A stretch of DNA of 64,000 nucleotides, from assembly GCF_022539665.2 (NCBI RefSeq), contig NC_081332.1:1199773-1263772 (forward strand), read 5' to 3'. Every line of letters begins with the position of its first letter. Position 1 is the stretch's first letter. Positions 11,646 to 24,063 of the stretch are shown piece by piece. This DNA is from Daphnia carinata (lineage: Eukaryota > Arthropoda > Branchiopoda > Diplostraca > Daphniidae). The notes beneath the pieces are model-generated. The model saw nothing but the letters and a program-made list of their open reading frames with translations. It made no database searches and had not been told where the DNA came from. Position numbers and translations under genes: made by a program.

Positions 11646-14600
11646 TTACAGCATTTGAATAACATCTTTAACGTCGTACTCGGTGTAGCGATTGAGAAGG
11701 AAGGAACGTGCACTTGCTAATCCGATCGTCATCACGCTCTTGTCGATGTTGTAAATGATCAACAATCGAACAACAGCGTATAAACTTTCTCTTGGACATT
11801 TTCGGCAGACGAAATGTAAAGCATTCCATCCTTCATTATCTTTGCAATTCACGTCGATTCCTTTTTCCAATAGCAATCGAACGATATCAGCCAAATTTTC
11901 TTTCTCGCATTCACGACACAAGGCGATGAGCGCATTGCAACCGTCTTTGGCCTTCCAGTGAACGTCAATTCCATTTTCAATTAATAATCGAATGGTTTCT
12001 ATCACATTTTTCCTGGGGCCGTATTGACAGAGGTAATGGAGTGCGTTCAATCCCGCATGGCTTTTACAATTGACATCGATCCCATTTTCCAATAGCAATT
12101 TAACGATATCGTAAAGATTATCTTTCAAATAATAACGACAAACGTGAAGGAGAGCGTTGCAACCGTCAAATGTCGTGTAGTTGACATTCACTCCGTGTTT
12201 AATTAAAAGCCTTGCAACTCCAATTAGATTATCTCTTTTGTAATAGCGGCAGAGAACGACGAGGGCATTCCATCCATCGAGAGTTTTGCAATTGACGTCG
12301 ATTCCAAGTTGGATAAATAATTCGACAATTTCGATAATTAAATCGTCCTTTTGATAATTGCGGCATAATAAGAGCAGAGCGTTCCATCCTTCTTCCGTTT
12401 TGCTGTTGACGTCGATTCCACTTGCGATGAGCAGTTCCATAATCTCCGTCGCGTAGTCTTGACAACAAAACGTGCATACGTAATGAAGAGCGTTTTCTCC
12501 GAATCTGTCCTTGCAATTGATGTCGATCCCGCGTCCCAGCAACAGATTTAATATGTCAATGAAATTATCTTTGCCGTAATTTCGACATAACGCAAGTAAT
12601 ACGTTCCATCCGTCGTTGTTTTTGCAGTTGACATCGATTCCTTTTTCAATCAACAGCCGAAAAAATTCAATCATGTCTTCTTCGTGGTAATATTCAATAA
12701 CGAAATGGAGGGCGTTCCAGCCGTCGTTATTTTTACTGTTGACATCGATGCCACTCTCTAGAAATAATTGAACAATGTCGAGCAAATCGTTTTTGTGATA
12801 ATTGCGACACAACAAGTAGAGCGCGTTGTTGCCAATTTTCGTTTTGCAATTGACGTCGATTCCATTTTCGAGGAATAATCGAACAATGTCGATTAACTTG
12901 TAGGTGTAATTGTGTTTGTAACATTGACATAAGGACATGAGCGCGTTCCATCCTTCGAGGTCCTTGCAATTGATGTCAATTCCACGTTCGAGAAAGATCC
13001 GAATGAAATCGATTAAATTATCTTTGGTGTAAAAACGGACTAGAGAGAGCAGAGGGTCACATTTGTCCCATGATTTTTCAATTTCAGTATCAACTAAAAG
13101 TCGAACAATGTCCATCAATTTCTCGATCGGGTAATGGCGACATAACATGTGCAGGGCATCCCATCCATGATGATGGATCTGCTTCCGATGGACAACGACA
13201 GACGAATCGGAATCTGAATCGTCTTCTGTAATTATAATCCTGAATTCTGTCATTTTGAAATCTGTATTTGCATCGATTTCAGATGGACTGAGTTCAATGT
13301 ACGTGTCGGGTGCGGTTATGGCGAATGCGAATCCTTTAGCATCTGTTTTTTCTTGAATTAATTCCGCGAAAATGTTGATCTCTTTTTCGATCCGTTTGAC
13401 AACATCTTTCATCTCACACCACAATTTTTCATTTTCAGGTGGATCTTCATTGACATCGGTGTGCAGCGTTTGATTCTTGACGACATCGAGGAAAGGCTCG
13501 GGACGTGCCAGCGATGCGAACGCGAGTTGGTAAGCGAAACGTACTGTAAACTTTGCCGTTTGTTTACGTAGCATGTCGGCCATGGGGAAGAGCATGACTG
13601 TGTCTGTGTACACCAGCTGATGGGTTGTTATTTGCTCGTGAAATTTCCTCATCGCGCAGAGCTCCTTGTGTTTGTCTTCCAGCCACACGTTCAAACGATT
13701 TGGATTGTAGGCGAATTGCTCGTTGCCCATACGTCCCATCAGTTTTTTAAATGATGCCACCGTGTCTAAGCCACAGCGGATGTTGAAGTTCATTTCTCTT
13801 AATTTCGCATTGAGTTCTGATAGGAAAGAGCTGAAATGCTGTCTAAAATCTTGCAATTTCTCGTGAAAGGGATTTAATTTTACCACGAGCGGATCGTTGA
13901 GCATGTAATCGAGTTTCGTGTCCACCTCTTCGTAGCCCTGCATGTGTTTGACGCACTCTGACGCCAGAGTTCGGTTAATTTCATTCTTAAGAGCCGGTGC
14001 ACCGTCGGAAGCTGGCAAGAGTACCAACGGGTAGAGCCAAACGATACAGGGCACGCCAAGTGGCTCGTTTCCAGCTGGGCCGTCCTTGGCCATCGAGTCA
14101 GACGAGATTTGAGTAAACTTGCCGGCGAATTTAATGGCTTCTTCGTACGTTGTTGGGCATTTCACATTTTTCGGCAGTGGGAAATCGCTTTTAAAGAGAC
14201 ATTCAACATTTGATTTGTTGCCGTTTGTTGTCATCGTTTGACCTCTAAGAACTTCGAGTAAATGACCGCCGTAGTTGGATAATTGATCAGCTGCTTCCTG
14301 TTCATCTTTCACGTCCTTGTATTTCTTTGTTAAAGTGAACGTCGATTCGGATCCGTATTGAATTTGAGTCACGACGTGAGTGGCCGTGCCATTCTTGCCT
14401 ATTTTTGCTATGTCCGAGTAGCAAAATTGATCATCTTCTAAGAGATGAGTGGGGACTTCTTTGAGTGCGGTATTGCGGTAGCATCGGACGTGAACATTTG
14501 ATTCGTGGAACGTTTGTTTTCCTTTTGTTAAATAATCAGCCGGCCCTTTGGGTACGACCAATCCCGTTAATATATTGATTTGAAGCGAACCGTTGACATT

Positions 14601-14873
14601 CAGTTCGTGAAATTTGTCGGTTAATTGACCCGGTGCGATTAACGAAAAAATTGCGCTTTCATTGCGGGTAATGTTGCAAATCTTTAATTCCGTATCGGAC
14701 CAAAGCGGATTGCCTGTCGATAATCGGGGGATTATTAGGCATTTTGATTTCTGTTAGGGATTTGATTTACCTGGGATAATTTCATCTGTCCGTGCGTTGT
14801 AAAGCGTTCCCAATTTGAAAGGCCGTCCCAATGTGGGTATTTCCAAAACTTGCGTGCTGATATCACAGGACAT
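11646..14873 (-). CDS. SNTX-like (stonustoxin/MACPF-type) protein with C-terminal ankyrin-type repeats, paralogue 1
   Basis: Two exons: 14873-14771 (start ATG, 103 nt, donor CCAG|GTAAATC) and 14713-11646 (acceptor CGACAG|GC), giving 1056 residues with no interruption. Residues about 10-200 match the SNTX family: LGRPFKLGTLYNAR and EIIPG near the N-terminus, a GSLQINILTGL block, and TATHVVTQIQYG near residue 145. This is the MACPF/perforin-superfamily part in stonustoxin relatives. Residues about 200-530 resemble the helical and thioredoxin-like parts of that family. Residues about 545-1040 are about 13 tandem 36-38 residue repeats of the ankyrin type (GWNALHFVCRxY...IVRLLLExGIDVNCK). No signal peptide is visible, suggesting a cytosolic protein. 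Classical SNTX proteins end in PRY-SPRY; here ankyrin-type repeats take that place. Lytic activity is not implied by the sequence alone. A minus-strand TATA box lies upstream at 15055-15062. Confidence 0.8.
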
Positions 14874-15631
14874 AATCAACTATGAAATATTCAAAAAGTT
14901 GTTTTAAAATTAAAAAATTTGAATTTTGGATGCCTTACTTTTCCTTAGTTATCCACGCAACTTGAAAAATATCCAATGGGGGCCTACGGTCGTTGAGGTC
15001 TTAATGTCTTGAATAAGTAGGTCACGATTGCTTTGTGTCAACTAGCTGTCACTTTATTTATACCGGCCGAATAGAGAGCGCTGCACGCGAGCAGCGAAGC
15101 AAGAGCGTGACACGGCCGACAATGCTGCCTGACCCAATGAAGTGCAGTTGCCAGAGAGGCTTGTCGATAAAAGGGAAAATAGGAGAGAAAAGCTTGGCTC
15201 TTTTTTATTAATAAATCACGGGGTCACGTGATGCGAGAACCTGTAACTTTCATTGGCTCAGTCACGGAACTTTTCAAGGTTTCCTTATTTTCTTTTTTTG
15301 TTATTTTTAGACAAGCCCCCCACACCCTGATTGCTAGTCAGGAAAAGAAAACAAGGGTCGTTATACTTGAGCCTAAAACAACCTCGTCTCGCTTGAGGAG
15401 GTAATCAGACTCGATTTCTCTACGGTCCGGCGCTAGGGGCGGGTCGCGTGTCATTTGTTTCGGCTTTCTTGTTTTTTTTCATTTGTCGGAACAAATGAGC
15501 TACGCAATCGTTCGAATATAACTAGCAATTTTATTCTTCTAATTAAATGTACAGATGCGTAATTGTTGAATTATTGAGAACAATTGAAAGGGACGTCGTT
15601 GCCAGTTTGAAAGAATGCGGACGCTACAAGA
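14874..15631. other. Upstream region of SNTX-ankyrin paralogue 1
   Basis: Holds the probable 5' UTR and promoter of the gene ending at 11646. The rest shows no convincing coding sequence. Confidence 0.4.
15055..15062 (-). promoter_or_regulatory. TATA box for SNTX-ankyrin paralogue 1
   Basis: Read on the minus strand the site is TATAAATA, about 180 bases upstream of the start codon at 14873. Predicted transcription start is near 15030. Confidence 0.45.
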
Positions 15632-15859
15632 TCACGTCAAAGCTCTTGAAATGCCTTTAACGTTAACGACCTCGAACGCAGCGATTTCTTTCTTTTCAAA
15701 TTCTAGCTCAACCGTCATCTCTTTCCACTTATCACTTGCAGAATGCCAAGGGTGTTGGCCGTCGTCCAAAACCAGTGGCGACTTTCGATAAGGGCATGCG
15801 AACATTGTTACAGAATTAAAATCAACGCGTTTAATAGCTGAAAACAATGTTTTGATCAT
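15632..15859 (-). other. Short unassigned open frame between the two SNTX-ankyrin genes
   Basis: A 75-codon frame with reasonable codon use, containing PYRKSPLVLDDGQHPW and a lysine/glutamate-rich C-terminal part (VELEFEKKEIAAFEVVNV) that vaguely recalls a beta-sandwich ligand-binding fold. It could be one exon of a small gene or a relic. No start context or splice partner was identified. Confidence 0.2.
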
Positions 15860-15900
15860 TTACCCTGTATGCAAATCGTGTATTTCAAATAGGGTAAATG
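15857..15900. repeat. 10 bp inverted repeat immediately after the stop codon of paralogue 2
   Basis: CATTTACCCT (15857-15866) and its exact complement AGGGTAAATG (15891-15900) are separated by 24 bases and abut the stop codon at 15901. It could form a hairpin in the 3' UTR. Confidence 0.6.
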
Positions 15901-18900
15901 CTATACGTTCGAATCTAAAATATTCAAAATTTCTTTAATACTTTCTTCTTTGTAACGACCTAAGAGGATAGATCGGGCAGTACCGATTTTACCTCCAGTC
16001 GTCACTGCGTTCGTGTTGATTTTGTGCTGAATTAAAAGCGGAATGAGTTCTAGCATGTTCTTTTTGCGTTGATATCGGCACACGTTGTGCAGGGCGTTCC
16101 ATCCGTCGTTGTTTTTGCAATTAACTGAGATTCCGCTATCGAGTAGCAGTTGAACAGTTTCAATTAAATTATCGTTCTGATAATATCGGCCGCACGCGAA
16201 ATGGAGGGCGTTGCATCCGTTGTTCGTCCTGCTATTGATATCGATATTATAATCTAACAAGAGTTGAACGATGTCTATGACGTTGTCTTGCTTATAATAT
16301 CGACAGATTAAATGGAGAGCGTTCCATCCTTCATTGTTGGCCCAGTTAACGTCGATGCCTTCCTCGAGAAAGAGTTGCACTAAATCAATTAGATTGTCGT
16401 TGGGGTAATATCGGCACACATTTAAGAGGGCGTTCCATCCTTCGTTGTTTGTAAAACTTGCGAAAATGCCACTATCGAGAAGCAATAGAACGATTTCGAT
16501 GAGATTATCGTTCGAATAATAGCGACACACGTTATGGAGAACGTTGCATCCGCTATTCGTTTTGCAATTGATTTCAATGTTTTTATCGAGAAGAAGTCGA
16601 ATAATTTTGATGAGATTATCCCTCTTGTAATATCGACACACTAAATGCAATGAATTCCAACCTTCGCTGTTTTTGCAATTGACGTCGATCCCTCGTTTGA
16701 GGAACAATCGAACGATTTCGATTAAATTATCTCTTTCGTAATATCTGCACACTAAATAGAGGGCGTTCCATCCTTCGCTGTTCTTACAGTTGACGTCGAT
16801 GCCGCGTTCCAGCAGCAATCGAATGATTTCGATTAAATTTTTCTTGTCGTAATAGCGACACAGGAAGTGAAGCGCATTGTTGCCGCCTTTCGTCTGATAA
16901 TTAACGTCCACCTTTTGAGCCAGAAACAAGCGAATGATGCCAAGTAAATTATCCCTCTGATAATTTCGGCAAAAGAAAAGGAAAGCGTTCCATCCGTCCT
17001 CGAATTGACAGTTGACGTCGATCCCGCGTTCGAAAAACAATCGAACAATGTCAAACAGGTTCTCCTTCTCGTAGTATCGACACACTAAATGCAACGCGTT
17101 TAATCCGCCGTTGGTCTTGCAATTGACATCGACTCCGCGTGCGAGCAACAGCCGGGCTATTTCCAACAAGTTCTCCTTGGTGTAGTAGCGACTTACGAGC
17201 AGAAGGGCGTTCCATCCGTCGTCCGTCTTGCAATTGATGAGATCCACTCCGCGTTCGAGAAACAGTCGGATCAAGTCGATTAGATTATCTTTGTCGTAGA
17301 AACGACACAAGGCGAGGAAATTCATGTGATTCCAATAGTCGGGTATATCGACGTCGGTTAACAGGCGAACAATGTCGATTAAATTGATTTTGGGGTAGTG
17401 TTGACATACGATGTCGATGGCGTTCCATCCGTAGCTCTTTTTTTGCTGTTGATGAACGATGATGGACGATTCGTTGTGCTGATCGTGCGCTGTGATGGCG
17501 AAGGCAAATTTGTCGTCATTTTGTTTTGATTGAATTAATTTAGATATAATTGTTATCTCCTTTTCAATGCGTTTGACAATGTCTGGGTTTTCGTACCAAC
17601 GCCATCTATCGTTAACGTCCGTGTTTAGCGTTTGTGTCGTGATGAGATCGAGAACAGGTTCCGGGTACGTTAGGCAAGTAAAAGCAAGCTCAAATCCGAA
17701 ATTAACGTTGCATTTCATCATGTGTTCTTGTAATGTTTCGGCAGAGGGGAAGAGTAGGGCGTTGGGGGAAAGAGTGATGGCCATCTGTTCTTGATACTTC
17801 CTCATCGTACAGAGTTCTTTGAATTTTTCATCCAGCCAACCTTCGAGCCGTTTTGGATTGAAAGGAAATTGCTCATTATTGATACGCTGCACCAACTGCT
17901 TTAAATTGTCGATTTGCATCAAGCCACTACGTAAGTTTACAACCATTTCTTTCAATTCAGTTTTATGATTGTTGCGGAATGAAGTGAAATGTAAATGGAA
18001 ATGGCGTAGCTTTTCGTGAAACGGGTTCAATTTTTTCGCTAGGATGTCGTTGAGCAAGTAATCGAGTTTGGCTTGCACTTGGTCATAGTTGTCTATCTGT
18101 TGAACGCATTCCAGTACGTCACTCTGAAGTGCATTTTCAGCGCCGTGCGTCGATGCCAATGGATAGAGCCAAGCGATGCAAGGCACACCGAGAGGAGCCT
18201 CTTTAGCAATTGAATTTGATAATACGTGTGTGAAGTTTTTAGCAAATTGCTTGGCATCTTCGTACGTGGTGAATGTCATCGGAATTAAGAAATTGCCTTG
18301 CAATCGACATTGTATGTTAGTTGATGTAATTGAGTCTCTAACACATTCTTCATCTCCGTTGAGAATTGCAATCAAGTTGTTGGCACAGGCTTTTAATAGG
18401 CTATTCGCTTCGTGCTCGTCTTCTGTTTCGTCTTCTGTTTCGTCTAGTCTTTTTGTCAAAGTAAAAGTAGCTTCGGCACCGTACTGTATTTTCGTGATGA
18501 CGTGCGTTGCCGTAGAGTGTGTCGGTGCAACGTTGAGATAACGTATCTTGGCCTCGTCTAATTGGTTGCTAGTAAATTCCTGAGTAGCCGTGCGGTAGTG
18601 ACATCTGACGTGAACGCTGTATTCGTGAAATTCATTTTTTTTCTTTTTCAGATGCTGCAACTGCTGTGCGATGGGGTCCACTGAAATGGTGATTTGAAGC
18701 AAACCTTTCACGCCGAGATCGTCTAATTTTTCGCTTAATTTATCGGAGGGAATCAGGGAATAATTGAAGCCCTCGTTGCGGGTAGTTTGAAATGCTCCCA
18801 TGTCTTCGCTGCACGCGATGTTACCTGTGTAAGTTGATTAAATTCATAAACATTAATTTTTTTGTGTGTGTGGGGGGTGGGGGTGTATGTATATACTACC

Positions 18901-19002
18901 TGGCACAGCGATGTCATTGCGAGCGTCGTAAAGAGTTCCCAAAGTGAACTGTCGTCCGAGTACAGGGATCTTCAAAACATGTCCATTTAAACCATTCGAC
19001 AT
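15901..19002 (-). CDS. SNTX-like (stonustoxin/MACPF-type) protein with C-terminal ankyrin-type repeats, paralogue 2
   Basis: Two exons: 19002-18900 (103 nt, the same length and phase as paralogue 1; donor CCAG|GTAGTA) and 18824-15901 (acceptor ACACAG|GT), giving 1008 uninterrupted residues. The N-terminal exon carries LGRQFTLGTLYDARND, the SNTX signature; the second exon continues with the MACPF-type region (TATHVITKIQYGAEATFTL), a helical region (NPFHEKLRHFHLHFTSF) and a thioredoxin-like stretch (LAFTCLTYPEPVLDL). From about residue 500 there are about 13 ankyrin-type repeats of 36-38 residues (GWNALHLVCRYYKRDN...). The last repeat grades into a helical end (TARSILLGRYKEESIKEIL) shared with paralogue 1. 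Tandem, same orientation, about 1 kb apart, so a gene duplication. No signal peptide visible. Function is unknown; a membrane-interacting role is only an inference from the fold family. Confidence 0.8.
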
Positions 19003-22000
19003 TTTCGCCTATTGCCTGAGAAAGTCCACAAGAAACAATCACAAAGTCAGCGTAAACAATGAGCCCCATCTTGAATCCACGTCATCGGCACAACGAACAA
19101 ATACTTGACAACTTAGTAAAAAACGATGTTGTGAACGTGTTCAAGAATTTGGATTCCATGAATCGAGAAATGCTTGTTCATTGCCACTTACCAAAAGTTG
19201 TGTCGGACAAACGCAACTATGTAGCACGCTGCACGAAGCGTCAACGTTAGTGGGAGAAGAGCAGACGTTACTATCGGATTCTAAAAATAAAATGCTGTTG
19301 CTTAATTGCGGAAGTTGGAATGCTACTCGAAGAGAGAGAGAGAGAAAAAGTCGTCTCACTGAAGGGGGGTATCTTGATGCAATCATTCAACGGGGGGACA
19401 GGCCGTTAACGAAAAGAATGCCCGTTAGCTTCGTAAAGTCAACATAGTTTTGCTGTGCTGCAGTGACTGGAAGGTAAACAGACCAGCTATATTGAGTTTA
19501 TTTTTCTTTTATACCTTTTACAGTAAATATAAAAGAACTTGAAATGGTAAAAAAACTAAGTATTTTGTGCTTCGTCTGCTTTTAATAATTATTTTAATTT
19601 TCCTTTTGTTGTGTAGATTTACGAGGTTAAACAGAAACCCATGTTGGTAACAGTCCTTTGACGTTCTTTTGTCCGGAAATCAGCAGTTCGACAGTTGTAG
19701 AAGATTTCCTAGGGATGCTAGAGGTATGTTGAGGATTGTGAAAAAAGAAAATTTCGGTACACAAGTGTAGAACTAATGCCTTGAAACATTTGCAGGAAAA
19801 GTTGCCGAAACCAGTTTCACGTCCCGCCATTTTGAGGGAAAGATGGCCGAACTCTTCCCATCAACCAATAGAATTTGAGGAGGACAGCAGGCTGGGTAAA
19901 GAGAAAGGAATTGGAGGCGCTCATTTCAGTGGCCATTTTGTTTGAAAAGGTGCAGTAGCAACTTGCGTGCTCTGCACAGAACTGCCATGCCTTTTATTGG
20001 AATCCTGGAAATTGATTACTGATCTAAAGCTAACAAGTTATTCGACTACATTGTGGAGAAAATGCAGTCGTTCTGAACTGGCAGGTAACAAAACTAAACA
20101 CTCTTTTTACTTGAGATAACTAGAAATTGATTTTTATTGTGGTATCTATCTGTACAAGAGAACATACTTCTATAAGTTAAAACAAAGTAAGAATTCTAGG
20201 TGAATTTAATAACTGTTATCTTAAAGATATTTTAATTAAATAGAAACAAAGGGGAAAGGTATTGAATTGATGTAGTAATCTTCGCGTGTCTTGTACTGCG
20301 TACATGTGCATCTCTGGCTGTCCATATCTCTCTTTTCTAGCTTTGGTTTAGCTTTAGGTATCGTAATTCCTTTTTTGTGTTCATGTCTTTTCTGGTTTAA
20401 AATTGGTTTTATTCAAGATATGTAATGATGTTAAGAGTAGGTAGCTTAAATGATCTAACATTTTTTTAGGATAAAGAACATTGTTGAAGAAGAAAGCATA
20501 AATATCTAAATCTAGCTCGAATACATTTGCTGTTGGGTGAGATGGGTCATGTTGTCAATTCCTTTAGGGAAATTCAAAAAGGTTTCTTGATGTACTGGCA
20601 AAAATCAGTATCACATTATGGTAACTGAATACTTACACACAGGTTAGTCTTGTACTTCCAAATCAGATTATGCTTATATTAACATTATGTCCCATTTTGA
20701 AGGTTTAACATGGAAGAAATGTGTAAGTGTTGCTGTGGCAGTGGACAAAAAGGTGGTGTTTAACAAATGGATGTGAAAGCTACACATAAGCCACAAGGAA
20801 ATTCAAGTAAAGGGTTTTAGGTTAGATTGCTATTCAGCCTCAATTTCTTTTTTTTTATGTTTCTTTTTTTAAGAATATTAGTCTAATTCATGTTGCAGAC
20901 TTGACAGCCATGAAGATGACAGAACTCAAGTAAACCTGTTCGACTGAAGGTGGTTGGTGAAAAAAAGAGGTAACATTTTTTGTTCCATTTTCATACCAGG
21001 TTCTAAAAAAATTTTAAACAAAAGCACATATAAGTAAAATGAGAAAGATAGCACAGCAGCTTGTGCAATCAATCCAGCTTGTTACACTAGAATTTCCATT
21101 CCACACAATCCGCTACTAAATTTTTCAGTAATTTCTTAGTATAAATTTCATGGTCTGTGTGCAGGGAGTGCTGGGGCCTACAGACTGCGTCTGGTCGAGT
21201 TGGCCAGGATCATAGGGTGGTTGCAAATGGATGAGTGGTTTGTCTGCTTACCCTATAAAGCAGACAATCTGTTCCCACCCAGAACTCGCTGATGACTTAA
21301 CGGGGAGCGGTCCGCTCCTTGCTAAAGGAAAAGCTATTTTCACATTCCAATTTTGAGGAATTCACAAGGTCTATGAAATGGGGCAGCAGTCGACTCCTTA
21401 CTAATGGGAGAGTTACGGTGGTCAACAAAAATCAAGGTTCAGGACTTCACCACCAGGGGAAGTATGTTTGTAATTTGATGTACACTATTGAGTTACGTAA
21501 CCTATGCTTCATTGTTTGAATTGTTTAAAGGGAAGTCGACGACGTTGATGATTCCGAAGATGTCACTTAAACACGTTAAGTAATTTTGTTTGGATCAAAA
21601 TAATTTTCGAAGAAATGCTTCCTATAGGGTCTTCCCAAATGTTGGATATTGGTCCGTATTGTGACAGTGAATTGAGGAAGACAAGTGTTGTTCAAGAGAC
21701 AGACGCTAAACGCAACGGTGAACGACTAATTTGGTTGTTGGATTGCAGTGGGAATGTTCTCTCGGCGTTGTACCTTGCGACGTGATGACAACGAGCCCGT
21801 ACTAGGTGTAGTGTTTGGACCCTGCACGTACGTCTATCTTCTTTCAACGACCGGGCTAGCATGTGTTGATGAAGCTCATCATAAGCGACGTAGTGGCGAA
21901 TGCGATGAGGAGCAGGTACTAATATCGTGGTTCAATGTCCTTATTGATTTTAATACTTAATTGTATTGCTTAAAGGTTTTTGTTTGTTGGGATGAAGATG

Positions 22001-23860
22001 GGGAAATTTCGGTAGGTATTTCATACCGTAGGTAACAGCGGTGCGTGGAGAACGAAGTAGAAAAGTAAGATTAAGTTTATCTTCCTCCCATTTCTTCTAG
22101 ACATTTCATCACTTTTCGTGGTTTTTTCGAGATGGATTGATCTGTATAGCGTAATCCATACGCTTTTCATTAGAATAACGGCATACGTAAGTAGAACGCT
22201 GTTAATTCAGTTGCAACATCGTGCGCCTTCTGTCAACGCATGATAACATAATTGGCATTCTTGTTGCTGTTTGCATATGTCGTTGAATGTGGTAGGCCTT
22301 GTTGCCCATCATTTGAAACCGGAAGGTTATAGTTTAACGATATTTAAAGTGGGTAATTGTTTCTCTGATTGTGCCGTTAAATAATAATTTTTTGTAGGTC
22401 TCGAAGCGAAATGCTATTCCCGGAACCTCAGTGAATGTATTTATTTTAATTAATCAGTGTTCTTGTTGATGTAATTTAACATTTTACCTGAATATAGATT
22501 ACTGTAAGAAAAGGATGGGGCCATATATCACCTATGCTGTCGTACAACAGGAAAGTTACACGAAGAAAAGAATTTCTTTCTACGAAGTTCTTTCTATAAA
22601 GATTATGGAAGATGGCATGTGACTTTAGTAAGATATCTGTTAGTTATTGTTGAAAAATTAGTGATTTGATAGTTGCCAACAATTTGAGCGGTTGATATGT
22701 GTTGAAGGTAATCAAATTGGCATTGTTGGAATGGGTTATTTTCTTTTGAATAGGTGATGAAAACATCGCTGACGTGGACATAGGAAGGGAAGAATGGTTA
22801 AACGTCAATTATCGGTTAAACTTAACGTTATCTCGCGTCGTTCGGGCTTGTCATCTGGATGGCAATGAAGTGATAAAATGATGGGAAAAAATGTAGAATT
22901 TCATATGTGAAAATTTGTATGTACTAACCTTATTATTTTGTTTTACTATTCAGATCAAATAGAAAGAAAGGTGATAAAATGGGGGGAAATTTCTAAGTAA
23001 GGTCATTCTTACATTGCGACGCAGTTGATAGGATAATTTTGTTATTAGAAAGGAAGGTTCCTTCTAAACCTTGTTGCTGAAGTAAGAGTAAAAATTCATA
23101 ACGGTAATTAATGAAGTGAAATGGTGCCTCAGTTGTGATAAATTAAGCAAACGATTTTCTGAAAGTATCAAGAAACAAAAGTAGTGCATTGAAAGGTGAT
23201 ATGTATTTCGCGTATACAGAAACGTGTTTGGTTGTTAATCGATAAATTGGTATAAACTATTAATGACAAGGTAAGTAATATGTCGGATTATACTTTTGAA
23301 TGTCAGAAAAAAACCACGGAAGTGTTGACCGATAATTGTTATGAAAAAAATTAAGGTAAGTAACATAAGCAAAGTTCTTAAACTGCAATAATAAACGGGA
23401 AATTTTAATTGAAATTTATTTAGTGAATCATTAAAAACGTCAATTGGTTTTCCGGAGGATTGAAGAACATGGTTACGAAATGGTAAGGAACATATCATTA
23501 TATTCAACGAATTGGGGAAAAGACAATCTTTAGATAGGGATGACACAACATTTTGTATATAGCATTCACAGATGTTATTCAAATATGTTGGCAGAAACAA
23601 CTGATGGGAAATTTCAGTTAAAAGTAGATGAACATATGATTGATAAACTTAATTGACGTTTTTCGAATAATGTATGTTCGTTAACGCTATTTAATGTAAA
23701 AAAAAATTACCCACGAACTTATTCGTAAAATATCTAATACAATTTGATATCACTGTGACACGTTTTGGTATTTTTCTACGTGATAGAGAAACAAGTAAGA
23801 GTGGGAAAACATTTCTAATTCCAGAAGTTGATTCCAAAATGCCGTAGACTGGTAGAACAA
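19003..23860. other. Gene-poor region with possible decayed coding pieces
   Basis: No intact gene is visible. A (GA)n tract lies near 19330-19345. Around 19825-19940 several CCATTTTG/AAGATGGC words occur, of the type found in TATA-less promoters. Between 21740 and 22160 short plus-strand blocks in shifting frames (for example EPVLGVVFGPCTYVYLL and FFRDGLICI) look like fragments of an eroded coding sequence, perhaps a WD-type propeller; this is a weak impression only. Confidence 0.25.
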
Positions 23861-23873
23861 ATAAAACAAAATT

Positions 23874-23953
23874 CATAGCTGAGTGGTAGAGTATCGGATT
23901 AGTAAATCGAAAGGGGTTCGATTCTCGTTGGGGATCGATTCCCAGTCGGGTGA
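23874..23953 (+). tRNA. tRNA-like sequence, probably non-functional
   Basis: Contains a box A-like TAGCTGAGTGG and a box B-like GGGTTCGATTCTC, and an anticodon-like loop TTAGTAA (AGT, Thr). The acceptor ends pair poorly, so this is more likely a tRNA relic or tRNA-derived element than a working gene. It lies about 110 bases before a second tRNA-like sequence. Confidence 0.3.
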
Positions 23954-24063
23954 ACTTAATAATGTACATGACAAATTTTTATCTTAGGACCTTTCAACAA
24001 AATTATTACAAGTGAAAATATATTCCCCTGAATAACAACGAAAAGTGGAGATGCAACACATAA

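Noticed and set aside
11646..18824. Regular 111-114 bp spacing considered as a CRISPR or satellite array
   Set aside because: The repeats keep one reading frame and encode ankyrin-type units, so they are protein repeats.
21740..22700. Possible WD-repeat (propeller) gene fragments
   Set aside because: Blocks are short, in different frames, and lack a usable exon chain; the family link is only an impression.
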